Below, piece by piece: positions 43,650 to 55,164 of a DNA stretch of 64,000 bases; within the stretch, counting starts at the first letter, position 1, and each line of letters opens with the position of its first letter. A program made the translations under genes and the position numbers. Under the pieces are notes generated by a model. The model was not told where the DNA came from and made no database searches. It saw only the letters and a program-made list of their open reading frames with translations. The stretch is from Culex pipiens pallens (taxonomy: Eukaryota > Arthropoda > Insecta > Diptera > Culicidae), in the NCBI RefSeq assembly GCF_016801865.2, contig NC_068938.1, forward strand, positions 93,644,221-93,708,220. Reading direction: 5' to 3'.

Positions 43650-45365
43650 CGGACCATTAGTTGCTGAGATATCGTCATTAGAAAATGGTGGGTTGTTTGG
43701 GTGAGACTTAGAAAACTTCAATTTTCCTGTTTCTTTTTCTTTAAGCCGCTTTATTGCAGCAATCAGAGGTAAAATTTTCAATGTCTCTTATACAATTTTA
43801 TTGCAAATTTTCTGAATTAAAAAAAAAGTTTTGGAAATGGTCACTCATGGTCACTATTTTTAAAAATCGAAAAACTGCAAATATTTCGTTAAAATCAAAC
43901 TTTCGGTGGCTATATCCACATCGGTAGAACTTGAGATTCAAAAAGAGGGATTTATACAGTGCTGCCTCTAGCGGTGGAGAGCTCCAACTTTTATAACAGA
44001 TTTTATGATAGATTTAACCGAGGGGTAAATTAACAGCACGATTTTTTCTCCAGCCTGAGCAAATAACTCGAAACACAACTTTAGAACCCCTTGACTGATA
44101 GAAACTGGCATAAACTGTTATACACATAAAAAAAACAAAATGGTAGCTGGCCATGCAAAAAAAAACAATTTTCTAATGTTTACAAATTTCCGTCCATCTT
44201 CAGGAACCATTTTCGTTCATATTCCATTGCGTCCTAAAAGAAACGGATTTCCATAAAAAATCGGATGAAAAATGTTTGGTCACTTGATCGAGAACCAGAG
44301 AAGTGCCATCTGAATGGATTATTTTCCGGTGGTTGGGGATAGTTGGATTTGTTACGAGCATTATTTTTATGAATCTTGTACAAAGAAGACATAAGTTGAA
44401 CTAAAATAAACATTACGCTTGAAAGGTACGGTAGTTATTTGAAAACAAGTGGTTCAATGAAGCAATTTTAAATGTGCCTCTAAGTGATCACTTCTGTTGT
44501 CTTAGTTGATGTCACCAGGCCAAGTTTTTTTTTTAACTTTCAATCTGTACTCTTGTTAAGATGGTTGTTTATGGAAGACGCAAAACGCTTAACATTGCGT
44601 GTGATGGCCAGTTTAACGGAAACACATTTTCACTCAATTTTTAGTTGATAAAAAGGTGCAAATCGTGATGAGCTTGTTTGTTTTGATTCGTTGCCACGAA
44701 TGTCAGTCTAACTGGTATACATTTTCTTTTATGAGATCGTAGTGTGCTGAGAAATCAACCAGGACAAATTTATCGTAGAACACTAATGAACTGATTTCTC
44801 GTCACACTTTTTGAGCAGAAATTTGTTCAGAGTTCCACGGATGTGCTATATCTTAAGAACGGAGCTCTTTAGCAAAAAAATCGGTAAAGTACTTTTCGAT
44901 TGAACATTCTACTTTATATAACAAAATTATGTCAAATTTGTTTTTGCATAAAATTTCGATTTTTTCCAAAACTCACAATTTTTTTTAAAAAAAATTTTGA
45001 CCATGTTTCTCTATGGCTCAAAAGTTGCGGGTTTTCCTAAAAAATATAAAAAAATCTCGAAAATCAAAAAAATACGTATTTTGGGAAATTGAGTTATTGT
45101 GAAAAAAAAGTTGATCAAAAAATATTCAATTTTTTCCGTGTACCTATTTTTTATTCAATTGACCTCAACAATACCTACAACTTTGCCGAAGACACCAAAT
45201 TGATCAGAAAATTCACTCAAAAGTTACAGCTGTTTGAATATTTACGTACCATTTTTGTATGGACAGCAGCCAAAATTCTATGGAGACTGGTATGGGTGAA
45301 CCAATGACACAATATAGATTATTGGGTCATAGGGAAGACCCCACCAAAGTTTGAGCCAAAAAAAA
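43650..45365 (-). mobile_element. Half-copy of the 35208 foldback, split by a 929 bp element
   Basis: Blocks from the right arm of the 35208-37257 element appear in the same order: GATATCGTCATTAGAAAATG, TTTCGGTGGCTATATC, GTTTCTCTATGGCTCAAAAG and AACTTTGCCGAAGACACC. The copy has no matching opposite arm. It is interrupted at CTATATC by the 43917-44845 element. Confidence 0.75.
43917..44845. mobile_element. 929 bp DNA element with CACATC termini and 7 bp TSD
   Basis: The ends CACATCGGTAGAACT and AGTTCCACGGATGTG are inverted repeats differing by one base. CTATATC is duplicated at 43910-43916 and 44846-44852. The same site is uninterrupted in the 35208 element (GGTGGCTATATCTTGAAAAC near 36510), which confirms the insertion. 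A 7-8 bp TSD suggests a hAT- or P-like group, but the ends are not typical. There is no transposase frame. Confidence 0.8.
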
Positions 45366-46300
45366 TCAAAATGCTCACGTTCAGTATTATTTTTTGAACA
45401 TAGAAGATTTTTTTTTGTGCATTTTAGATGATTAAATGTTTTTTTTTTCGCTCTAATGTTATTTTTTTGTAGAACCGTACATTTTTTGAAAATAATGATT
45501 GCACTTCAATTTTACGGGCGCTTAAAACATTTTATAAATTTTTTTTATAAACGTTGAAATTCTGGCTTTCAACAATTTTTTATAAGTCACGCTTAATTTA
45601 AAGATAAAATTACGCTGTTACAGGAACTATTCAGATTACATGCCACCATTTTCGAATTATAAATACTTTTTTTTTAGTGAAAACACAAGTACCTTCAGTG
45701 AAAAACATTTTTTTGAATACATGAAACAATAAAATCAACAATACCTATAAAAACTACTATTTTGTGTTTTTATATATTATTATTCGTATTATTATATTAT
45801 TTTATATTGTTTTCAATTAACGGAAATGCTGAAAAATATATTATTCATAAACTTCAGCCGGAAACTGTATTTTCTAGAATTTTGAATTAAAATGTCGTTC
45901 TTTTTTAAATATCATATTTTGTAAATTTTTATTTGAGCTTCAAATTTGGTCCATCCTCCAAAAACTTTGAGCTGTTCATCCACCACCGAGACAGCTTTAA
46001 TTTTCAGTCAAAAAAAATTGAGATATTGATAAACGGTAGTGCTTTAAACAACCACGAAAAACTAACCAACACAGTTCTATAATTGCCTCGCATCTCCACA
46101 TTAGAGCTATAATAATTACCCCAACAAATTTTCGACCAAACTGAACAGCCGACAATTACCGCGAACACTGACCTGCCGCAACGTGTTCTGCCGTTGGGCG
46201 CCTCTTCTTCGCGCAATTCGCGATGAGTAAAAAATAAATCCCACGTGTGACTGGTACTTGTCGAGTTTCAACTATCTCAAAATGTGGACCTCTCGAATTG
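45366..46300. other. AT-rich spacer upstream of P450 locus B
   Basis: No repeat family is recognised. The last roughly 60 bp before the ATG of locus B share the ACCTTCAGTT start-site word with locus A. Confidence 0.4.
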
Positions 46301-46307
46301 CGAACCT

Positions 46308-46313
46308 TCAGTT
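46308..46313 (+). promoter_or_regulatory. Candidate Inr of P450 locus B
   Basis: TCAGTT lies 54 bp before the ATG, in the context ACCTTCAGTT shared with locus A. The DPE window at +28 reads GGGTT, an imperfect match. No TATA box is apparent. Confidence 0.4.
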
Positions 46314-46361
46314 GCGCGCGACACTTCGAGTGGAAAGGGTTCAACTTTTATTTTGTGAACG

Positions 46362-49300
46362 ATGGGCTTGCTGATTTTGACTGTGATCATTTCGGTGCTT
46401 AGTGGGATCCTTTACTGGATTCACCGGAAGCAGTACCGATTTGCGGACAAGTGGCCAACGTTTGAACCGGTGTTTCCGTTGATCGGGAACACACTGATGA
46501 TGGTTGGGAAAAGTGACGTCGAGCGGTTCGAGGTGATCCGGCAATTGTTCCAGGAGTCCGACCGGATAATTAAGGCTTGGGCAGGACCGAAGCTGTTTCT
46601 GCTGACCACCCATCCGGATCTGATTCAGCAGTTGCTGAACAGTCCGGATTGTCTGGAGAAGCCGTTTCTGTACAAGTTTGCTGGATTCGGGAAGGGTCTC
46701 TTCACGGCCAAGTGTGCGTCGAATAACTCCGAATACAAACCAGGTTGATGAACTCAAGATCATCCCATCCGCAGATCACTTCTGGAAGGGACTCCGCAAG
46801 CGACTCAACGGGACCTTCAACCAGCAGGTCGTGAACGGGTTCGTGCCGTTGTTTGTCAAGTGTGCCGAAAAGATGGTGGCCGGATTGAACGAGCACGTGG
46901 ACGGGGCCACGGTCAACGTGCACAAGAACACCGAGGTTGCCTTTCTGGAGATGGCCTGTGCGACCACCCTCGGAGGGGATGTCCTCGAACGGGCCGGGAA
47001 GAATGAGTTTGCCAAGGGTCTTGATCTGTGGGTTTCAACGGCTTGCTGATCTTTTGAGACTCTGATAAAGTGATATAAATTTCGTTTGCAGAGCCTTCAA
47101 GGGAGCTTCGAAGCGCATGATTAGTCCGTATTTGTACCCGGATGCGGTGTACCGGTTGACCAACCATTACAATGAACTCATGAGTGCCAGGAAGATCGTG
47201 GTGGACTTTTTTCTTGAGGTACGGTTGGATAAGTGCAAAATGTGGAGTAGAAGAAATTCACTCTGAGCTAATTAAAATAAAACATTGGCGCAATCTTACT
47301 CCCGCTTCTAGATGAGGCTAAATTGTTAAAGTACTTCATGTAATGGGTGAAGTAATAGCTCATTAAAGTTGGGCAGTCAGAATTCGCTACGCGGATTTAT
47401 CTCATCTTTGTCTGTGTGTAATGTACTTTAATCTAATTGGCAAGAATTTTCGGACTCTCAAAGTGAGGGACCGAATATATTTCCGTTAGCGAGTAGCCCC
47501 GTATGGGCTAAATTGAGTTTCTGAAACTCAAAATTAACCGACTGCAGAACACTAACTCTTTACCAGTTCTTGAAAAAACTTGTTAGTTTTAATTCGTCCC
47601 AGTTCACGGTATTTTATCCGTTGATTTCTAGTAATGAATTAGAAAAATGTGCAAATTAGCTGCCTAATGAGTTTTACAAAATTACTTTTGACACATTCTC
47701 CGGCAATGTACACCTTAGGATGAAATTTTGAAAAGCGTGTATGAGCTATTTGGATATTTTTCCTCGATTCTAGACTACTTGAAGCTTCAATAATCATGGT
47801 TTTCATTAATTGATCATTTGAATATCATTTTGTACAAGTTGGTTAGGTTATGCATCAATTCGTGATAAAATCATCGTTTTAAAACATTTTTCTAAAAACT
47901 CCTGGTTTTCAGCGAAATAAAATCCAAAAAATATTCTTTTGATTGCATTTTGTAGGTTTTTAGTTGTACTAAACGGAAATGTCATGGGTTTGCAGTTTAT
48001 CTTAAGTTAAGTTTTTTTTCAAAATAGTGTAAGTTTACCATTTTATTGCGTTGCAACGTCACGAAAAAGGGACAATTGTTTATGTCAACAAAAAACTAAA
48101 CTTTCAATCATTTTGATATTTCGGATGCTCTTTGTACTTGGAAAGAGCTTTCAAATGCAATCTAGAGCGACTTAATTGGTTGTCTAGATCCAAAGTTACA
48201 ACAGGTTTAAGTTTGCGTTGCAACGTCACGAAATTTTAAATCATATTGGTCACATGGCAAAAAAGGTGTATGCGTAGTTGGTTGTTGAAGATAAAAGGGT
48301 ACTAAATATTATATATTTGTTATATAATGTTTCCGAGCATATTTACAGAAGAATTGTACATGGGTCATTCACAAATTCCGTCATTTAAGTTTGATGCAAC
48401 TCGAAAAAAAAAGTATTTTATGAAACTTGTTGAACAAATCAAAATAGACCGATGTTCACAAGGGGGAAAAATTCTAAAACTTTCAAAAAAGTAATCACGT
48501 GGTTACTGGATGGCCCCTTTATGATAAACTGATTTACGTGAGGGTTCATTCTAATACAACGCAATGATTTTTTTTCCCAGACCCTTATGTAAGTCAAATT
48601 ACAGTGAAATTCATTAAACAATAAAAATCACGTGATTCGATTGTTTTTTTTCACAAACTTTTGTCACTCTGTTGTTGGACGAACCCTTACTTAAATAAGT
48701 TGTATGCAACGTTTTGTTGTTCACAATTAAAAATGTTATGTTGCGCAGTTAAACAGTTATATTATTTCCTCAAATTTAATTTAAAAAAGCATAAAAGTCA
48801 ACAAAATAAGTTACGTTTTTTGCAGTTCACCCCTTAGGGGCCATGAACAAACGATATGGGCACTTTATTTATAAATTCAAAATAAGCCCTCCTGAAAACA
48901 TGAAGCTCCTCACCTCCCTTCTAAAACTTCCACGTGTTTTGTAAGTTGCCCAAAACCATTAAAATATTAAGGGAGCGTTCTTGCATTACGTAACAAAACA
49001 TTTATATTTTTAGACCCCCTCCACCCCCTGGAAATACATTTCCGATACACTTTTTTTGTATAAATCCTCGAACCCTCCTCCATCCCCCTTGATATTACGC
49101 CGTTACGTAATGCATGGACGTCCCGTTAAATGGATAGAGGACGGGAGAGGGGGGGGGGGGTTTCCTTCGTGATAATGGAATAGTACAAAAAAAATATTTT
49201 GAAAACCCTTTGGAAAACTTCGTAAATCGTACTGCAACTGTGAAAGCAGAATAGGGGGAGGGGGGGGGGGGGTCTAACATGGGCAGGCCAATCAATTCAC

Positions 49301-52300
49301 ATGTCCTTGTACTGTCTATTAATGTCTTATAATCAAATTTTAACCTACAGTTGTTCAGCCTAACAAAAACTATGATTTATTTTGAAACTATAATTTCGTG
49401 ACGTTGCAACGCAACGAAAAACCATGTTTTCAAAAACAGAGCGTTGCAACGTCACGAAATGTAAGCGGTCTTCAAAAATCGAGGTTTAATTTTTTCGAAA
49501 AACTAATGGTTGCAATCGATTTGTTGGCCAATTTTACACTAAAAATGGAAGAAGAACCCCAAATTTGCCGTTTAACAGAGCAGAGTTAATGGCGAAACAT
49601 GAATTGGGTCAGGATTGAGAAAAAGTCACGCGTTGCAACGTCACGCTACATATCCCCCTCTCAAAAATAGAATATTCGCTTAAAATAATGTTTCAACATT
49701 CTTTCTTATAGGAAATTTAATGTACGTTCCGAATCTGTAATAACATATGTACCTTTTCAATGTAATTTTTGAGTTACAGCCGAAATACTGAAAAAAGAAA
49801 AGTCAAAGCGTTGCAACGTCACGGCGGAATGTGTCTTTTGATTTTCAAGCAGAATTTCGGAAACGTATCAATTTATCGCCAGAAGAATATTTCATTAACA
49901 TTTCAATTCCTTTTTAGAGAATTGATCATGTTGGAAAAGAATTCGATAACAAAGAGATTTTTCAAACGAATTATTTTCAAAGAGCTGGTCATATTGGAAA
50001 TTCTGCAAAAACTCATCTTCAAATAATTCAAAGAACTGATCGTGTTAAAAAAAATGCAAAAACTACAAAATTCATTTATAAAGAACTGTGTTGCGTTTAA
50101 AAAAATGGAATGGGGTGCACATAAACTTTAATCATGGTTATATTACAACTCGGAATGAGCTTAGACGGATGAAATCAAGCAAGTTTCCATCGAAAGTTTT
50201 GCAAAATAAAATGTGGGGGTGGGATCTCATAAACTTAAAAAAATATTTGCAACAACCTAACAGAGATTTGCTCGAAAAATGACTCATTCTCTTGCCAAAA
50301 ATTATTACAAGAAAATGCGACAGAGACAGAGAAAAAATGTTCCCGATGACTCGATTTGTTTTCTTACTGTTAGCTTATCATACAATTTAAGTATTTGTTC
50401 GTTTCCAATTAAATATTACTTATACACAAATGCTGATTAAAATTAGTATACATTGGCTGACGGCTTCCAAATTTTATTCAGTATTTAAAAAATGTAAAAT
50501 TTAACAAAGTCCATGCAAAATATCCAAGTGAGCAAATAACCAAAAAAGTGAACTTAAAATAAATGTTTGAAAATTCCTTGGGGGAACATCAATATTTAAA
50601 AAATCAACTTTAAAATGTTTCACTTTTTTATAACAGTTTAAGTATAAAAACCATACTTCGCTTTCTTTTCTACACCATCGGGTGTGGAATCGAGTTTTCG
50701 CGTCAAATCATCTAATTGTGATTAATTTGTGCTTCGCCATCACAACTATGTCTCAAGTGCAAACTCGTGAGAACACCTTCAAGGTGCTTCTATCGAACTT
50801 CCCAAAACGCCCAACATTTGAAGAGCTGCACAAGTTTGTGCACGTTAATCTGGCCTTGAGGCCAGAGCAAGTGAAAAGGCTCCAGATCAACCATGCGCAA
50901 AATTGCGCACATGTTAAGTGCAGTGAGTTGAAAATCGCTCAAGACATTGTTGCTATGCACAACGAAAAGCACGAGCTCGTGATTAACAAAACCAAGGTCA
51001 AAGTTCGGTTGATGATGGAGGACGGGGGAGTGGAGGTCAAGATCCACGATCTCTCCGAAAACGTCACCGATGACGAAATTGTGGCCTTTCTTCGGCACTA
51101 CGGTGATGTCTTGAGCATCCAAGAAACAGTCTGGGGAGAAAAATTCGCATTCCGCGGCGTATCGTCAGGAATCCGGATTGCAAAGATGGTGCTTCGCCGC
51201 CATATTAAGTCATTCGTTTCAATCAGAAACGAACTAACGCTGGTCACCTACACAGGTCAACCAGCGACGTGCAGACACTGCACACTAACTCAACACATAG
51301 GGATGTCATGTGTTGATAACAAAAAACTTCTCGGCCAGAAGGCCGACCTCAGCGAAAGACTGAAAAGCGCACAGACAACTGCACCACAAAGTTACGCTGG
51401 TGTGGTGAACGAAGGTACCTCCACCACGGTTTTGCAAACCCAAACTGCACCACCACAAACAAATCCAATCGACTGCATCAGTATCTCGGGGACCGACACC
51501 GCGACGATCTTGCCGAATCACTCAACTGAGATCACGAACGAGCTCAGCGGAATCGGCACTGGAGACGACAACGAACACCAAATCGAGAACTCACGAAACG
51601 AAGAGAGCAACGATGAAGAGATGCCAATCTCTTTGACGCCTGCTAACATGATCTTGGAAAACAATTTCAAGGTCCCTTTTCCCATCCGGGACCCGAAGAC
51701 ATCGCCATCTTTGGATACCATCTCAGAGAGCGAAAGTGATATCTCTCCTGGAGGCTCTGCGCCCAATTCGGGCCGACGAGGACCCGGTCGCCCGAAAAAG
51801 AAGAAGACGCGCCATTGAAGCTCAAAGATAGAAGAAGAACAAACTCTAATAATATTTATTGTAAACGATAAACAATTTTTGGTATAGCTGTTCAAATAAT
51901 CTGTATTTATCGACAAAACTTATGCTATTCTATGTAAACCATGTACAATTTATTATGCTCTAAATAAACTTTTTTTTTACAAAAAAAAAATACTTCATTG
52001 CCAAACTAATGTCCTTGATGAAATTGGTTAAAATTATCTCATAGTTAAATTAAAATCAAAAATTAAAAAAAAAATGACTATGACTGCTGATTCTTTTTAA
52101 ATAAATTTAAAAATCACATGAATAACGCGATAAATTATTGACTGATTTCTAACGTGCGATGTCTTGAGTTGTTACTGCCTTACTTTCTCATTAGATCTGT
52201 TCAATAACAATTTTTATACTAAGTGTATGGAATGTTATTATTTTTTCTCTCATTAACGATGATCATGTTTTTCTAATAACAAAATTTGATATTTTAACAA

Positions 52301-54420
52301 AATTTGTTATTGAAATGAACTCCGTTTTGTTATTCCCACCTGCCCGGAAAAGAGCGAATAGGGAACCCCTACAATTATGCGTAGAAACAATGACAACGGT
52401 CGAAAAATTTCAATCGCGTTATTCTCAGTTGTACTTGTTTTAGTAGAATGGCAGTATAATTAATCATACAGTCATCAGGGGTGACATTAGGTCTGGGGGT
52501 GAGATTGGGTCATACAAAAATGCTGAAATTTGTATGACCCAATCTCACCCCCCAGATCCAATGTTACCCCAGACGACGGGTACCATTATTTCCAAATATT
52601 GTTCTCCACCCGTATTAAATCTGCATACCAATATGAAAAATCACAACCCGATCGGTAATTCACAGCCGTAGAGTTCCCTTTGGTAACACATTAATTTCTA
52701 ATGCCGTTGCTTTGTCGGCATCTGTAGTGATGTTATACAATATAGCTTCTCTCGTGCCAATTTCCCTCACGAATGGTACAATTTTCTCACATAACAATTA
52801 ATTGGTCGTATAACTGCTGTCTATTAGTGTAAATACGAGGTACTTTAATTGTTCCTCACGATGCAAAATACTGTTCAGACTATTTTGTATCTTATTAGAA
52901 CTACGTTGAGTTAGAATTGTTCTAACGAGCACCAATCACCATATCTTTTTGTAAACTCAAACATGATTAAATCAGTTTTGTTTTTTTTTTATTTGAGTCT
53001 TTTACAAATATTTAAATAATCTGATCAACATTTCTTTCTTCAAGCTGGTATCCGAGAGAAGGCAGTACCTTTCGAACAACAACAACTACGATGATTCTGT
53101 TGGATATTTTGGAGAGGAAAAGGACGAGACCACCTCCGACCAACCGCGGATCTTCGTGGACGAGCTGCTGAAGGTTTCCCGCGATGGCAAAACATTCAGC
53201 GAAACGGAAATCACCGACAACATGTACGCCGTAATCACCGGGGTAGGTACATATGGGCGGTAAACCCTGCGCTAAGTGAAGGTGTCTCCGCGTCTTCAGT
53301 TGAAGGCTAATGCTTTGCTAATTTATACAGTTCAGGTTGGCACAGTTTTAACCTTTGCTTAGGTCAGTGCCACGTGGGTCAAACACAATGGTATGATCAT
53401 TGGTGAATATGTTTAATAAATTATTTTGGTTATTATTTCGGTTGATGTTGGAACACAGTCACCTTCAAATTTTTAGCCCTTGTTTAGCAATCGTTTTGTT
53501 TAAAATTTGTCAGTGAATGCTACGATTAAAGTATTTTGTAACTACCCTTGCCAATCATTTAACAAGGCATGTATTTGATACTTATTCATTTGTTTCAGCC
53601 TCAGACATAATTTCCCAGATAAAGACGGGGGTGAGTCCCCTTCTAGAGGATTTGGCCTGTACGGGAATGACTCATTTTTAAACTAATTCAAGATTTCATT
53701 GCGCTATTTTCATATTCCTGCAGTTAACTAGAATTCTTCTTATAAATATTGCAAAATTAATCACAGGCCGTCGACACGAGCAGTCTGGTAACGGCCCACG
53801 CCTGCCTGTTCCTGTCGTTCTACCCCGAAGTCCAGGATCGACTGTTCAAAGAGGTCGATGAATTCTACCCGGCAGACTGTGCGTGCCTCGATTTTTCCCC
53901 GGCCACGCTGAAGCAGCTGCGCTACACCGAAATGTTCCTGAACGAAGTTCAACGCCACTGGCCGGTGGTTCCGTCGATCGCCCGCCAGAACATTGCCGCG
54001 ATCGAGATCGACGGAGTGCGCGTTCCGCCCGGCCAGACCTTCATCATTGGCATCAACGCGCTGCACCACCGGAAGGACGTTTGGGGCCCGGATGCGGAGC
54101 GTTTCGATCCGGAGAATTTCTCCGAGGAACGCATCAAGCAGCGCCATTCGTACGCGTTTTTGCCGTTCAGTGGGGGCAAGAGGATTTGCATTGGTTTGTG
54201 AAGATTGCGTAAATTTTTGGATATTTTGTAATTTTTTCTCTCATTTTTAGGTTACAAATACGCACAAATCGCGATGAAAATTGTCATGATCTACCTGGTG
54301 CGAAACTTCAAGTTTAGTTCAAAAATCAAACCGGAAGATGTCAGATTTAAGCATGACCTAACGATGAAACTGGCGTTCGATCATTTGGTGCAGATAACCA
54401 AACGGAATCCAACGAACTAA
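46362..54420 (+). CDS. Cytochrome P450 locus B, complete (CYP4-clan, CYP325-like)
   Basis: A predicted ER-bound haem monooxygenase of 508 residues. The six exons are 46362-46713, 46775-47027, 47092-47218, 53045-53242, 53767-54193 and 54251-54420; all borders are GT-AG and the frame is continuous. The N-terminal anchor is at about residues 2-18. The I-helix segment begins GAVDTSS (about 310-316). ExxR is EVQR at 370-373, the PERF-type motif is ERFDPENF at about 421-428, and the haem loop FSGGKRICIG has its cysteine at 451. Every key residue is present. Length is normal for the family. Assignment to CYP325 rather than CYP4 is from memory of family style, not from a search. Intron 3 is 5.8 kb against 87 bp in locus C and contains an ORF1-only retroposon. 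Substrate unknown; relatives act on fatty acids, hormones and foreign chemicals. Confidence 0.9.
48048..49823. repeat. Six exact copies of the 16-mer GCGTTGCAACGTCACG
   Basis: Copies are at 48048-48063, 48215-48230, 49441-49456, 49630-49645 and 49808-49823 on the + strand and at 49397-49412 inverted. Sequence between copies is not itself repeated. The word contains the palindrome CGTTGCAACG and a CGTCA/TGACG half-site. Confidence 0.95.
48970..49125. mobile_element. Diverged copy of the AGGGAGCG palindromic MITE
   Basis: It starts AGGGAGCGTTCTTGCATTAC, has TTTTTAGACCCCCTCC in the middle and ends GTTACGTAATGCATGGACGT. This matches the layout of the 4166-4327 element, but the right terminus is decayed. 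Confidence 0.65.
50660..51990 (+). mobile_element. ORF1-only non-LTR retroposon with poly(A) tail
   Basis: The unit consists of a short 5' leader, one intact ORF, a 150 bp 3' UTR with AATAAA at 51963-51968 and an A-run at 51981-51990. ATACTTC at 50653-50659 is repeated at 51990-51996 and may be a 7 bp TSD. There is no endonuclease or reverse transcriptase frame before or after it. The 5' boundary is therefore tentative. Confidence 0.7.
50682..51818 (+). CDS. ORF1-type nucleic-acid-binding protein with CCHC zinc knuckle
   Basis: An intact 378-residue frame. A second in-frame ATG at 50748 (giving MSQVQT..., 356 residues) looks the better start because the first 22 residues do not resemble the family. 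Residues about 112-190 (from GGVEVKIHDL to LVTYTGQPA) have the look of the RRM-like region of insect non-LTR ORF1 proteins. A CCHC knuckle follows directly, C197-x2-C200-x4-H205-x4-C210. The C-terminal half is acidic and Ser/Thr-rich and ends in a basic tail RRGPGRPKKKKTRH, which resembles an AT-hook or nuclear localisation signal. Known ORF1 proteins bind the element's RNA in a ribonucleoprotein. The frame has no stops or shifts, so it is either a recent insertion or kept by selection. Confidence 0.8.
   Translation: MWNRVFASNHLIVINLCFAITTMSQVQTRENTFKVLLSNFPKRPTFEELHKFVHVNLALRPEQVKRLQINHAQNCAHVKCSELKIAQDIVAMHNEKHELVINKTKVKVRLMMEDGGVEVKIHDLSENVTDDEIVAFLRHYGDVLSIQETVWGEKFAFRGVSSGIRIAKMVLRRHIKSFVSIRNELTLVTYTGQPATCRHCTLTQHIGMSCVDNKKLLGQKADLSERLKSAQTTAPQSYAGVVNEGTSTTVLQTQTAPPQTNPIDCISISGTDTATILPNHSTEITNELSGIGTGDDNEHQIENSRNEESNDEEMPISLTPANMILENNFKVPFPIRDPKTSPSLDTISESESDISPGGSAPNSGRRGPGRPKKKKTRH
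52478..52572. mobile_element. Small palindromic MITE, about 95 bp
   Basis: GGGGTGACATTAGGTCTGGG at the left is mirrored by CCCAGATCCAATGTTACCCC at the right, with GGGTCATACAAA and TTTGTATGACCC at the centre. It would fold into one hairpin. It lies 470 bp before exon 4 of locus B. Confidence 0.7.
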
Positions 54421-54479
54421 CTTTTTTTTGGAATTTTGTGTTGTTTTAAACATAGAAAACTAGAAAGAGTTGATGGACA

Positions 54480-54485
54480 AATAAA
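54480..54485 (+). terminator. Poly(A) signal of P450 locus B
   Basis: AATAAA occurs 60 bp after the stop codon at 54418-54420, followed by a T-rich stretch. This gives a short 3' UTR. Confidence 0.6.
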
Positions 54486-54499
54486 TTATTTTTTTGTAA

Positions 54500-55164
54500 A
54501 ATCATAAAAATAACACTAAAATGCTTCGTTTTCGTTTCTTTAATAATCTGTATCTCAACAACCTACGATCAATCTTCAATACTGCTTGCATGGAAAGTGT
54601 GCTCAAAAGTTTTTTTTTCATTCCTGGACATTTTAAGTTCAGTTAATTCACACGAATATAAGCCAGGATAAAACCTGGATCAGGAGGGGGCAAAAAAATA
54701 CATGCCACGATATTTATATTTGAATAAAAAAAATGTTGTAAAATGCAATGTAACAACAAAAGTGTTGCAGGAAACTTTCGCGTAAAATACCTCGAAATTC
54801 CACAAACATTTTCAAAAAAATTATAAAATTCAAAAATGCTTAATATGATTATCAACGCAAGGAAATGCATTTTTGCTAATCTTTGAAGTTTATTGAAAAA
54901 ATACTCCTTTTTACCTCCTGATTTTTTGCACCGATTCTTACAGGTGACATAAACTTTGAAAAATATTTGCAACGGCCTAATGAAAACCAGAATCAAGCAG
55001 AAACTTGCAAAAGATACCACAAAAGACTTGTGGTGATGGTAAAATCGCATGCAAAAGCATGCAAATCATCTTCGTCAAAAAAGACACACTGCATGTATAT
55101 TTTTTGTAAACACAAAAAAGTTGTAATCGAAGGGATTCAAACCCAGAATGAAAAGGATGAAAGC
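54500..55164. other. AT-rich intergenic spacer
   Basis: No gene or clear repeat boundary is recognised between the end of locus B and the repeat at 55165. Confidence 0.4.

Larger units (their letters stand above)
47219..53044 (+). other. 5.8 kb intron 3 of P450 locus B
   Basis: The intron runs from donor GTACGG to acceptor TTCAAG. It contains six copies of a 16-mer (48048-49823), a diverged MITE at 48970, poly-G tracts at 49141 and 49260, the ORF1 retroposon at 50660-51990 and a palindrome at 52478. The rest is AT-rich with no recognised content. Confidence 0.8.

Noticed and set aside
39287..46300. Hidden exons 4-6 for P450 locus A
   Set aside because: I searched for the I-helix, ExxR and FxxGxRxCxG patterns in all frames here and found none; the interval is almost entirely transposon-derived.
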